From: Planctomycetota bacterium
GTDB lineage: Bacteria > Planctomycetota > J058
Assembly: GCA_023954375.1 (NCBI GenBank)
Contig: JAMLIC010000008.1
Location: 124,001 to 188,000 of the forward strand
DNA length: 64,000 bases
Direction: 5' to 3'
In this document: piece by piece, positions 39,489 to 49,214 of the stretch
Position numbering within the stretch: position 1 is the stretch's first letter
How the letters are laid out: each line of letters opens with the position of its first letter
Notes under the pieces: model-generated
Seen by the model: the letters and a program-made list of their open reading frames with translations, nothing else
What the model was told of the DNA's origin: nothing
The model's database searches: none
Position numbers and translations under genes: made by a program

Positions 39489-40019
39489 GTGAACAGATCA
39501 CGGTGTCGCGGCGAGGGCTTCACGGAGTACGTCGTGATCCTCACCCTCATCATGGTCTGCTCGGTGGTCGGGCTGCTGCGGGCCAGCTCGGGCGCGATCG
39601 ACCGCATCGCGTCGAGCAAGGCCCTCTGCGCCGAGTGTCCGGACGCGGTGCTGACCGGCGACGAGCTGGAGGAGTACCACCGCCTCCGCGCCGCCAAGGC
39701 TAGGGCCGAGGCGGAGGGGGCGGAGCGGCTGTTCGAGTCCGACGCCGACGAGGCGGCCTACTACGAGTACGCGGAGCGCCGCGCCCGGGACCTCCGGATC
39801 AAGCGCGAGGCGGGCACGTTCACGGAGAGCGACGCGCACGAGCTTGCCGCGCTCGAGGACGACCTGTCCCGGCGGCCCAACCACGGCGGAGAGAACGGCG
39901 TGGCGCCGGCCCGTCCGGGCGTGCTGGGCATGTTCGACAGCCTCTTCGGACCGGGCTGGGAGAACACCTGGGCTGCCAGCCTCATGGGCATCTTCGGCTG
40001 GTTCAGCTTCTTCGTCTGA
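39489..40019 (+). CDS. Flp/TadE-type pilin-like protein
   Basis: A 176-residue product from the GTG at 39489. The N-terminus is short and basic, then GEGFTEYVVILTLIMVCSVVGLL: a class III-type pilin start, with processing expected after Gly and Glu five residues on. The mature part is much longer than a Flp pilin and is charged, with two CAEC cysteines, an acidic DADEAAYYEYAERRARDL coiled segment and a hydrophobic GIFGWFSFFV end. It may be a minor pilin or pseudopilin. No tad genes lie nearby. Confidence 0.68.
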   Translation: MNRSRCRGEGFTEYVVILTLIMVCSVVGLLRASSGAIDRIASSKALCAECPDAVLTGDELEEYHRLRAAKARAEAEGAERLFESDADEAAYYEYAERRARDLRIKREAGTFTESDAHELAALEDDLSRRPNHGGENGVAPARPGVLGMFDSLFGPGWENTWAASLMGIFGWFSFFV

Positions 40020-40151
40020 ACGCAGGACGTGGGTGGGCCCCGAGGCCTACACCGCGAGCGCTCGGGCCGCAGGGGCGCCGCCCTGCGGGCCACCGCGTGG
40101 GTCCGCGCGGCTCGCCCTCCCGGCCACCCGTGGCTATGATGCCGCCGGGAC

Positions 40152-41372
40152 ATGCGACTGGCACGCCGGCTGGCCATCTTCGCCCTGCTCCCCGCCTTCG
40201 GGGTCACGCTCGACGCGCGCGCCGACGATGCGGTGCGGGTCGTCGACATGGTCGGTCCCTCGGTGGCGAGCGTCGTCGCCGAGCCTCGGCGCGGCGAGGC
40301 GCGCCACGTGGGCTCGGCGGTGGTCGTCGACCCCGACGGCTACCTGCTGACGAACGCCCACGTCGTGGCCGGCGCGCGTCGCCTCGTCGTGTCGCTCCCT
40401 GGTCGGCCCCCGCTCGAGGGGCACCTCCTCGCGACGGCGCCCGACCACGACCTGGCCCTGCTCCGCGTGGACGCCGCGGGATCGCTGCCGGCCGCACGCC
40501 TGGCGCGGCCCGGCGCGGTCAAGGTCGGACAGCCTTGCCTCGCGATCGGCAACGCCCTGGGCCTCGACAGCACGGTCACCCGCGGGATCGTCTCGGCGCG
40601 CGGTCGGCGCCTGGTCCACGAAGGGCGCCCGCTCGGCGCCGACTTCATCCAGACCGACGCGACGATTCACCCCGGGAGCTCCGGCGGGGCGCTCGTCGAC
40701 CTGGCCGGCGAGGTCATCGGGATCATCGTCGCCATGGAGGCCGACGCCCCGGGGGTCGGCTTCGCGATCCCGGTCGCGCGTGTGCGGCAGGTGCTCGCCG
40801 CGCTCTCGAGCCCCCTCACGCTCCGCGAGCGCTGGCTGGGGCTCGAGGTCGAGGACGCACCGGACGACGGGGGCGCGCGCGTGGTGTCCGTCGCGCCCGG
40901 CAGCCCCGCGGAGGCCGCCGGCCTCCGGCCCGGGGACGTGATCACCAGCGCGGGGCCCATCGACGTGCGCACCGCCTTCGACCTCCACGCCCGCTTCCTC
41001 GGTCCGAAGCCGCTGCCGGTGCGCCTCGCCGTCCAGGGCGCGGACGGCCAGCGCCGGGGCGCGCGCCTGGCGCCGGCGCCTCCCCCCTGGAGCGCCGGGC
41101 TCCGCGCCCGGCTGGGCGTCAGCTTGCGCGGCGCGCCCTCCGGCGGCGGCCTCCTCGTCGAGGCCGTCGACCCGGGGGGCCCCGCCGAGGCGATCGGCAT
41201 CCGGGAGGGTGACCTCCTGGTGGGCGTCGGCCCCGAGCGCGGTCCCTCCACGCCGGCGGACGAGCCCCGCGCCCTGTGGGACACCGTCGGCGAGCTGCCG
41301 CCGGGGCGCCTCCTCGGGGTGACCATCCGCCGCGCAGGCCGCCAGTACTGGGGCGAGCTCAAGCTGCGGTGA
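40152..41372 (+). CDS. DegP-like periplasmic serine protease with two PDZ domains
   Basis: A 406-residue protein with signal peptide ending ARA. The trypsin-like triad is visible: His in LLTNAHVV, Asp in ATAPDHDLALL, Ser in IHPGSSGGALV. Two PDZ-like domains follow (about 235-300 and 315-390), with SPAEAAGLRPGDVI and GPAEAIGIREGDLLVGVG. It should cut misfolded proteins in the periplasm. Its size is near DegS/DegP. It is monocistronic. Confidence 0.92.
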   Translation: MRLARRLAIFALLPAFGVTLDARADDAVRVVDMVGPSVASVVAEPRRGEARHVGSAVVVDPDGYLLTNAHVVAGARRLVVSLPGRPPLEGHLLATAPDHDLALLRVDAAGSLPAARLARPGAVKVGQPCLAIGNALGLDSTVTRGIVSARGRRLVHEGRPLGADFIQTDATIHPGSSGGALVDLAGEVIGIIVAMEADAPGVGFAIPVARVRQVLAALSSPLTLRERWLGLEVEDAPDDGGARVVSVAPGSPAEAAGLRPGDVITSAGPIDVRTAFDLHARFLGPKPLPVRLAVQGADGQRRGARLAPAPPPWSAGLRARLGVSLRGAPSGGGLLVEAVDPGGPAEAIGIREGDLLVGVGPERGPSTPADEPRALWDTVGELPPGRLLGVTIRRAGRQYWGELKLR

Positions 41373-41536
41373 GCAGACGCCCTGGCCATGGGAGGGCCGC
41401 CTCCGCCGGGGGAGCCGCCCGACCGCCCCCCCTCCGGTGACGACGCGCCACGCCGGCCGGCAGCACCGGGCGCGGGTCGGTTAAGGTGAGCCCCCCGGGC
41501 GCGGACCACGCCGCCAGCGCCCCGGAGCGAGCACCC

Positions 41537-42652
41537 ATGACGACGAGCGACCTGTCCGACCCGACGGGCGTGCCCGTGGGCGGCCCCGTCCCACCTCCGT
41601 CGCCGGACGCCGGCGGACCGGCCCCGGCCCCGAAGCCCGAGCTCCAGGGCCCGCAGGAGGCCCTGCGCGAGCGGCGTCAGGTCGAGGCGCGCGGCCGCGC
41701 CGCGAGGGCGCTCGAGGCGCCCATCGCCCCGGAGCTCGGGGTGCGCTGCCCCCGCTGCGGCCAGCGGCTCGCCGCGAAGGGCGCGCCGCGGCCTGCGACC
41801 TGCTCGCGCTGCGGCGTGGAGGTCGATTCGCCCCGGGCCGGGGAGCTCCTCGTCCCGGCCGCCCCGTGGACCCGCGAGCTCCTGCGCGGGGCCATGTACC
41901 TGCCGCGGGGCTTCTTCCGGCTCCTGCGCAGCCCCTCGCTCTGGAAGTGGGCCGTGGTGCCCCTGATCCTCAACATCATCGCGGTCGTGATCTCGCTCTG
42001 GCTGGCGAGCTTCATCGCGCAGTGGCTGACCACCAAGACGGGCGCGGGGGCGCTCAACGCGTGGGAGCAGGCGGGTTGGCTCTGGTGGGCGCTGTCCTAC
42101 GTGGTGTGGGCGCTCGGGTGGGTGGCGAGCAAGCTGGTGTGGATCGTCATGCCGATCATCTCCACCTGGCTGATCGTCGCCTTCCCCTTCGGTATCATCT
42201 ACAAGCTGATCTTCATGCCCTTCATGGAGCTCATGACCGAGTCGACGGAGCGCATCGTCCTCGGCTTCGACGAGGACCAGCCGTTCGACTTCACCCGCAT
42301 GTACACCAACCTGATCCTGGCGGTGATCGACGCGATCGCGCTCACGCTCATGCAAGGGCTGCTGTACCTGCTGCTCCTGCCGATCAACGTGCTCCCGTTC
42401 CTCGGGAGCGTCCTGTGGTTCGTCCTCCCGCCGGCGATCTTCGCCGGCATGGACTACTCGGACATCAACCTCGTCCGCCGGCGCTACTCCCTGCGCGAGA
42501 AGTTCCGCCTCTGGCGGACGCACGAGTGGCGGTTCCTCGGCTACGGGATCTCGTTCTTCTTGCTCATCACGACGCCGGTGATCAACGTCGTGGCGATCCC
42601 GTGCGCCGCCGTCGGCGGGGCGCTGCTCTACCTGGAGCTGGACCGGAAGTAG
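41537..42652 (+). CDS. EI24/CysZ-like membrane protein with N-terminal zinc ribbon
   Basis: A 371-residue product from the ATG at 41537; a GTG 51 bases upstream is possible but lacks a ribosome site. An N-terminal Pro-rich stretch is followed by VRCPRCGQRL and CSRCGVEV, a zinc ribbon. Then the EI24 fold: YLPRGFFRLLRSPSLWKW and four or more hydrophobic segments. EI24-type proteins include the sulfate transporter CysZ, but the substrate cannot be set here. It is 51 bases upstream of the NCS1 permease gene. Confidence 0.83.
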   Translation: MTTSDLSDPTGVPVGGPVPPPSPDAGGPAPAPKPELQGPQEALRERRQVEARGRAARALEAPIAPELGVRCPRCGQRLAAKGAPRPATCSRCGVEVDSPRAGELLVPAAPWTRELLRGAMYLPRGFFRLLRSPSLWKWAVVPLILNIIAVVISLWLASFIAQWLTTKTGAGALNAWEQAGWLWWALSYVVWALGWVASKLVWIVMPIISTWLIVAFPFGIIYKLIFMPFMELMTESTERIVLGFDEDQPFDFTRMYTNLILAVIDAIALTLMQGLLYLLLLPINVLPFLGSVLWFVLPPAIFAGMDYSDINLVRRRYSLREKFRLWRTHEWRFLGYGISFFLLITTPVINVVAIPCAAVGGALLYLELDRK

Positions 42653-42702
42653 TCGGGCCGCCGCTCGCCATGAGCCGCGACAGGCGCTAGACTCTCGCCC
42701 CC

Positions 42703-44226
<1,524 letters not shown>

Positions 44227-44266
44227 GGGCAAGGTTCTCGCGGGATTGTGCGGGCCTGGGAGGTCT

Positions 44267-44314
44267 GGCATCATCGGCGGTTACACACCGCCGCCCGGGC
44301 CGGGGGATGATGCC
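44267..44314 (+). promoter_or_regulatory. Nested stem-loop covering the start of the PilZ gene
   Basis: GGCATCATC (44267-44275) pairs perfectly with GATGATGCC (44306-44314), and inside it CGGCGGT (44275-44281) pairs with ACCGCCG (44287-44293). The right arm contains the two in-frame ATGs at 44307 and 44310. It may end the NCS1 transcript or hide a start codon. Confidence 0.5.
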
Positions 44315-44339
44315 GGGGGCGGGCAGAAGGGCGAGGGGC

Positions 44340-44696
44340 GTGGGAGCCGAGAAGCGACGTTACCGCCGACTCGACACGAACCTCGAGGCGCGGGTCAAGA
44401 ACCTGTCGGACCCGTCGAGCGAGACCCAGCAGGTCACCATCATCAACCTGGGGCCTGAAGGGGCGTTCCTCTCCACCCAGTCGCTCCTCCCGGTGCAGAG
44501 CCAGATCGCGCTCGACTTCCGGATCGACTCCTACCCCAAGGAGATCAACGTCATCGCGAAGGTCCTCTGGCACAAGCGCACGGAGGCCGAGCACGGGATG
44601 GGCTGCCAGTTCGTGCACATCCCGCTGTTCGAGAAGAACATCATCATCGACTACATCCTCCGCCGTTACGCCGAGTACCAGGCCAGGTACGGCTAG
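44340..44696 (+). CDS. PilZ-domain protein
   Basis: A 118-residue product from the GTG at 44340, preceded by GGGCGAGGGGC; in-frame ATGs at 44307 and 44310 give 10-11 extra residues and would be inside a stem-loop. EKRRYRRLD is the RxxxR motif and NLGPEGAFL stands for (D/N)xSxxG, with the serine changed to proline or glycine-proline, so c-di-GMP binding may be altered. It is followed after 35 bases by the SelW-like selenoprotein gene. Confidence 0.8.
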   Translation: MGAEKRRYRRLDTNLEARVKNLSDPSSETQQVTIINLGPEGAFLSTQSLLPVQSQIALDFRIDSYPKEINVIAKVLWHKRTEAEHGMGCQFVHIPLFEKNIIIDYILRRYAEYQARYG

Positions 44697-44731
44697 GGCG
44701 GCGAGGCGACGGGGGGTCAGGAGAGGTCCTC

Positions 44732-44974
44732 GTGAAGGTCCAGATCACGTACTGCACGCGTTGAAACTACGGCCCCCAGGCGACCGGTCTGGTCGCCGAG
44801 CTCAAGGCCCGCTTCGGAGAGGGCACGGTCGAGCCCGAGCTGATCAAGGGCGACAACGGGGTGTTCGACGTCGTCGTCGACGGCAAGCGCGTCTTCTCGA
44901 AGGACGACCACGACCGCTTCCCGGAGTACCAGGAGATCCCCAACCTGATCGTGATGGAGGGGCTGGCGGACTAG
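44732..44974 (+). CDS. SelW/Rdx-family selenoprotein (UGA = selenocysteine)
   Basis: Reading the in-frame TGA at 44762-44764 as selenocysteine gives an 80-residue protein from the GTG at 44732, with a good AGGAGAGG ribosome site. The N-terminal VKVQITYCTRUNYGPQA has the CxxU redox motif of the Rdx family (SelW, SelT, SelH), where U replaces the second cysteine of CxxC. Later GVFDVVVDGKRVFSK and RFPEYQEI match the SelW-type fold. A perfect hairpin lies 14 bases after the UGA (see SECIS entry). The gene is probably in one transcript with the PilZ gene. The role is likely thiol redox. selA, selB, selC and selD are not in the window. Confidence 0.85.
44779..44797 (+). promoter_or_regulatory. Bacterial SECIS element of the SelW-like gene
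   Basis: GGCGACC (44779-44785), loop GGTCT (44786-44790) and GGTCGCC (44791-44797) form a perfect 7-base stem starting 14 bases after the UGA. The GGUCU loop equals the apical loop of the well-known E. coli fdhF SECIS. SelB should bind this to decode UGA as Sec. Confidence 0.8.
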
Positions 44975-44989
44975 GTGTGATCGCGGCTG
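44975..44989 (+). repeat. R1 element, copy E, left part (interrupted)
   Basis: GTGTGATCGCGGCTG, directly after the selenoprotein stop, is the left end of the R1 repeat. It is cut here by the group II intron; the rest of the copy starts at 47035. Confidence 0.85.
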
Positions 44990-47034
44990 GTGCGCCAGGC
45001 GAAGCCTGGAGGGGGAGGACGCCATGACCGAGTAGGGTCACGTTGAAACCCCCTGTCGGAACCCAGTGGGCAGACCCCGAAGCCAGAAGGCCCGGGCGAC
45101 CACCCGGCAAAGATGGCGACCGCCGGAACCGAGTCTTGCGCAGCTACCGGCGACGGGACGCTGCGAGGCGTAGACAGGGAGTGCGTAGGCCGCGTATTGA
45201 GCCCCGAAAGATCCAACCCGAGGCCGACGCTTTCAGCTGAGCGGAAGGCAGCACCCACGTGACGGATGCCAGGCACGTGGGCTCGGCGGGGTCGTAGACC
45301 GCGGCATGTGCACGAGGGTTCCCCAGGAACCTGGGAGGCTCTGCTCGTCTCCTGCCTCACGGACCGGTGGGGACCGGTCTATCAACACCAGGCCCGCGGG
45401 GTCCGCAGCCCATGCCCCGCGGGAGCGAACACAGGGCAGCAGGGCAAGTGCCCCCGAGCGAAGGCGACCGAGCGAGGGGAAGGAGAGCAGAGGTGAAGCG
45501 CCCCATAGTAGCGAGGAGGCGGGGTAACCCCTCCCCGAGGGGCCCGCCCGCGGAGCGGAGGGGCGCCGGGAAGAAGCCCGGCCGACTGGCCGGCCTCACG
45601 CACCGTCGGAAGGAAAGAGCGGGATGCAGGGCCCCGCAACCGTCTCCACGAAACTTCGACGGATCGCGGAACTGGCGAGGAACGCCCCGGACATGGCGTT
45701 CACCTCGCTCTCGCACCATATCGACTTCGACTTCCTCCACGGGGCCCTATCGGCGCACTCGCAAGGACGGGGCTCCTGGGGTGGATGGCCAGACGGCGGC
45801 CCAGTATGCAAAGGGTCTGGAGGGCAACCTCCAGGACCTGCTGGAACGCTTCAAGGCTGGCACCTACAGGGCCCTCCGGTGAGGCGTACATTCCCAAGGG
45901 GACGGCACAGAAACCCGACCCATAGGGATCCCGACCATCGAGGACAAGATCCTCCAGGGGCGGTGACCATGGCGCACTGGGGCCGTCTACGAGCAGGACT
46001 TCCTGGACTTTCGTACGGCTTTCGGCCCAAGCGGTCAGTACCAGGCGCTCCAGACCCTCTGGAAAGGAGCGATGGACATGGACGGGGGCTGGGTGCTCGA
46101 GGTGGACATCAGGAAGTTCTTCGACTCCCTGGACCACGCCCATCTCCGAGCGATCCTCGACCAGCGGGTGCGTGACGGCGTGCTGCGCCGCACGATCGAC
46201 AAGTGGCTCAAGGCAGGTGTGCTCGAAGAGGGGACGCTCGAGATCCCCGACGAAGGCACTCCTCAAAGGTGGAGTGATCTCCGCCTCTCCCTCGCCAACG
46301 TCTACCTCCACACGGTCGTGGACACGTGGTTCGAGAGCGAGATCCGACCCAGTCTGGAAGGCAAGGCCTTCCTGGTCCGCTACGCGGACGACCTGGTGAT
46401 CGTCTTCGCTTCGGTGAACGACGCGCGCCGGGTCAAGGCCGCCCTCCCCGAGCGATTCGGGGTGTGCGACCTCGCTCACCACCGAGAAGACCCGCCTGGT
46501 CCCATTCCGGCGGCCGACGTACCGGTCCACCGGAAAGGGCGAAGACCCTTCGGCACTCAACCGCAGGACTTCGACTTCCTCGGCTTTCGCCACTTCTGGG
46601 CGCGGACGAGGAAGGGCGGAGTGGGTCGTCAAGCAGAACACGGCCGCGAACCGTTTCCGCCGTGCATGAAGGCCGTCGACGACTGGTGTCGCCGGCACCG
46701 CCACTGGTCGCTCAAGGAGCAGCAACAGGCCCTGGCGCAGAGCTCCGGGGGCGCTTCGCGTTCTACGGGATCACCGGGAACTCGCCACCCTCTCCCGCTT
46801 CCGCTTCTGGGCTCTGGGCGAGCAGGAGGGTGGCTGGACCGCCGCTCCCAGCGCGCGGATGGGGTGGGCCAGGTTCAACGCCATGCTGGAGCGCTATCCG
46901 CTCCCGCCAGCGAGAGCGACCCGCTCCGTCCTCCGCCACGCAGCGAAGGCGTGACCCGAGGAGCCGGATGCCCGAATCGGGCACGTCCGGATCTGTGGGG
47001 GGCCTGGGGGGGCAACCCCCCGGCCTACCCCGAT
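44990..47034 (+). mobile_element. Group II intron (2045 bases) inserted in an R1 element
   Basis: The 5' end GTGCG at 44990 and 3' end CCCCGAT at 47034 are canonical (GUGYG...AY). The early part has the conserved group II block around 45043-45110. A domain V of exactly 34 bases lies at 46961-46994, with GAGCC at the start, then a GC-rich stem and an exact ACGTCCGGATCT end. Domain VI follows, with a bulged A (47027) eight bases from the 3' end. Removing it fuses CGGCTG to CGGCCGAGG and restores the repeat as in copies B and C. The intron protein is disrupted. Confidence 0.93.
45624..46954 (+). pseudogene. Decayed group II intron reverse transcriptase/maturase
   Basis: LtrA-like fragments lie in shifting frames: [20 protein letters not shown] at the start, then [19 protein letters not shown] in another frame, then a frame change into DFLD-SYGFRP. 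From 46072 one frame holds VLEVDIRKFFDSLDH and RYADDLVIVF with the YADD polymerase site (46381-46392) intact, then shifts again at GTPQ and before TEKTRLVPF. The end RSVLRHAAKA is in a further frame and stops at 46954. At least six indels break it, so the intron would need a maturase in trans. Confidence 0.88.
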
Positions 47035-47253
47035 CGGCCGAGGATGGCGGGCGCTGCGGTGCGTCGTGGCCGACTTCGTCGGCCCCGACCGCTCAGGCTC
47101 GGTCGGCGGCCAGAAGGCCGCCTTCCCTCGCCTTCGCGCCGCATCTCCTCGCCCTCCTCGGCCTCGCCTGGGGCTCTCGCTGCGAAAGCGCGGTGAGGTG
47201 TGCTCGGAGGCGCCTCGGCCGTTCGCGAAGATGCGTTCGAGGACAGGCCCTGG
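47035..47253 (+). repeat. R1 element, copy E, right part
   Basis: Continues the copy cut at 44989. The variable hairpin is GGCCGAC (47068-47074), loop TTC, GTCGGCC (47078-47084). The terminal hairpin is worn (CCGTTCGCGAAGATGCG), unlike in copies B and C. It is followed in tandem by copy F. Confidence 0.88.
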
Positions 47254-47362
47254 TGTGATCGCGGCTGCGGGGGTGGGGGGGGGGGGGGCCGCCGCCGCCG
47301 CCCCCGACCGCTCAGGCTCGGATCGGCGGCCCACGGTCGCCCTCCCTCGCCGCCGGGTGAGA
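47254..47362 (+). repeat. R1 element, copy F (left half) with poly-G
   Basis: Starts GTGATCGCGGCTGCGGG and has a run of 14 G (47275-47288) then CCGCCGCCG, where other copies have the variable hairpin. The CCGCTCAGGCTCGG block follows, then the copy ends early, near the convergent gene's 3' end. Confidence 0.8.
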
Positions 47363-47392
47363 TGCACCGGGGCCGCAGCCGTCGATCGCGCG

Positions 47393-48805
47393 TCAGGCCG
47401 GGCGCAGGCTCCGCCCGAACTGCAGGGCCATGTCGCAGGCCGCGGGGGTGCGCGCGACCACGGTGAAGCCCACCCGGTCCGCGCGGTGCGCGACGAGCCC
47501 CTGGATGAGCGCGTCGCGCGTGCCTGCGTCGGGCGTGGGCACGACCACGGCGTAGCCGCGCACGTCGCCGCCCGCCTCGATCACCTCGACCCGCGCGAGC
47601 GCCCGCTCCGCCGGCGGCAGCCAGCCCACGTGGCGCGCGGCCGCGGCCCGCGGCGAGAAGGCGCGCGGCGGCCCGCGGCCCACGCTCACGTGAACCGTCA
47701 TCTCGTCGTCCCAGAAGACGTCGTGCCCCTCGCCGCGGACCGCGCCGCGGAGCCAGCCAGGCACCCCGACGGCCCACGCGCCGATCGCCAGCCGGATCCA
47801 GCCCTCGCGGTAGCCCCCCCAGAAGGTCCCGGGCTGCGCCTCGCCGGCCAGGCGCTCGGCCGTGCGGCGCCCGCGGGTCCGCCCCGGTCGGAGGGCGGGG
47901 CCGTCTTCGGGCACGGCCACTCCCGGTCTTCCGGCGCCAGGGCGCGAGCGATCGCGCTCGGCGCGCCCGCGCTGGCCCGGCTCACCCGGGCGGCCGTGCT
48001 CCGCACGACCAGCGAGCTCGTAGAGGCGCCGCATCTCGGGGAGCGGGACAGGGGCCCGCGGGTCGGCGCGCAGGGCCGCCTCGAAGCAGTCGAGCGCGCG
48101 GCGACGAACGACCTCCTGGTCGGGGTCGTCCTCGCCTTCGAGCGGCCGCCAGATCACGTCCGACGCGCACAGCGCGCGGCCGAGCTGGCTCAGGTCGACC
48201 GCGTCGGGGGCGGCGCACCACCAGAGGAAGGCATCGCGCGCGGCCCGGCCGAGCCGGTCCGGCCGGACCGAGCGCCGCGCGCGGTCGAGCGCCGCGCGGG
48301 TGTCCCGCGCCCATGCGCGCGCCTTGAAGCCGGTCGGGGTCGCGACCTGGCCGGGCGGCACCTCGAGCGGCCCCTCCGTCGTGAGCCCCACGCGGTCGGC
48401 CTCCTGGACCGCCGCATCGCAGGCCGCGTGGCCCCAGTCGAGGAACCGGCGGCACAGCTCGAGGCGGCGACGCGCCTGGAAGTAGCCGGTGGCGTCCCGC
48501 ACCTCGCGCCAGCCGCCCGGCAGGGCCGAGCCCAGGCGGTCGAGGATCGCCGCCACGCGCTGGTGGTAGCCAGGCCCCCAGGGGGTCGTCCGGGCGTGCG
48601 CCACGAGCGCGCCCTCATGCAGCTGGACCGCCACCGGAGCGGCCGGGCCGACGTCCACCTCCGCGAGGCGCGGGCCCTCCTCCGCCGCCGGGCCGCCCAG
48701 CGCGAGCTCGCGCCAACCCCCCGCCGGGAGGGCGCGGCGGCAGCGGCGGGAGAGCTCCTCCCAGGGCAGTCCGGGCTCGGCGCGCGCGACGATGTCGAGG
48801 CCCAC
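47393..48805 (-). CDS. Hypothetical 470-residue protein
   Basis: A soluble protein from a GTG start with no signal or membrane helix. The ends are well-formed (MGLDIVARAEPGLPWEEL at the start; AVVVPTPDAGTRDALIQGLV later) and the middle (about residues 255-325) is a highly charged Arg/Pro/Gly stretch that may be a linker, or a frameshifted segment. I do not recognise a family. It converges with the R1 copy on its 3' side and its upstream spacer holds an inverted repeat (48867-48893) and R2 copies. Confidence 0.65.
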   Translation of the reverse strand: MGLDIVARAEPGLPWEELSRRCRRALPAGGWRELALGGPAAEEGPRLAEVDVGPAAPVAVQLHEGALVAHARTTPWGPGYHQRVAAILDRLGSALPGGWREVRDATGYFQARRRLELCRRFLDWGHAACDAAVQEADRVGLTTEGPLEVPPGQVATPTGFKARAWARDTRAALDRARRSVRPDRLGRAARDAFLWWCAAPDAVDLSQLGRALCASDVIWRPLEGEDDPDQEVVRRRALDCFEAALRADPRAPVPLPEMRRLYELAGRAEHGRPGEPGQRGRAERDRSRPGAGRPGVAVPEDGPALRPGRTRGRRTAERLAGEAQPGTFWGGYREGWIRLAIGAWAVGVPGWLRGAVRGEGHDVFWDDEMTVHVSVGRGPPRAFSPRAAAARHVGWLPPAERALARVEVIEAGGDVRGYAVVVPTPDAGTRDALIQGLVAHRADRVGFTVVARTPAACDMALQFGRSLRPA

Positions 48806-48866
48806 GACGGGAGCGTAGCCCTCGCCAACAGGCCGTTCCAGTCGACCCCGACGGACGGCTCACGCG

Positions 48867-48893
48867 CTCGTCACGGCGCGTGACGAGCGCGGC
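48867..48893. terminator. Perfect dyad GCGCTCGTCAC-GTGACGAGCGC
   Basis: An 11-base perfect stem with a five-base loop. It is close to dyads at 35909-35936 and related to the palindrome at 26913-26926. It probably ends transcription from the minus strand P5C dehydrogenase operon, or is a shared recognition site. Confidence 0.5.
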
Positions 48894-48913
48894 CCGGGCC
48901 AGCCCCCCGTCGC

Positions 48914-49041
48914 GAGCTCGGACTCTCCCTTCCGCTGCACGTGCTCGACCCGCCAGAGCGAGCGATGGGGAGGCGCGGAACGGGCCGGACGCCATGGCCC
49001 GGGCACCTACGCCGATCGCGCCCCCCTCGCGAGCGCGTCGT
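48914..49041 (-). repeat. R2 element, copy 2 (distal of tandem pair)
   Basis: On the minus strand it is the second of two R2 copies after the P5C dehydrogenase gene. It keeps the GCTCGCGAGGGGGGCGCGAT block, a divergent middle, and GGCGGGTCGAGCACGTGC. Confidence 0.75.
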
Positions 49042-49214
49042 TCAACTCTCTCTCCGCGGCACGTGCTCGACCCGCCAGAGCGAGCGTTGGGGAGGCGCGG
49101 AACGGGCCGGACGCCATGGCCCGGGCACGTACGCCGATCGCGCCCCCCTCGCGAGCGCATCACTCATCGCAGGTCTGAGCTCGAGAGAGTTCGCGCAGCG
49201 GTCTCTTCTCGAGC
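49042..49214 (-). repeat. R2 element, copy 3 (adjacent to the gene stop)
   Basis: Begins at the stop of the P5C dehydrogenase gene. Its hairpin has arms GAGCTCGAGA (49177-49186) and TCTCGAGCTC (49207-49216, running into the stop codon). The ATGAGTGATGCGCTCGCGAG block and the GGCGGGTCGAGCACG block follow on the minus strand. Confidence 0.85.

Noticed and set aside
44761..45027. Small ORF starting inside the selenoprotein gene
   Set aside because: It is in another frame and runs into the R1 repeat and intron; the Sec reading explains the region.
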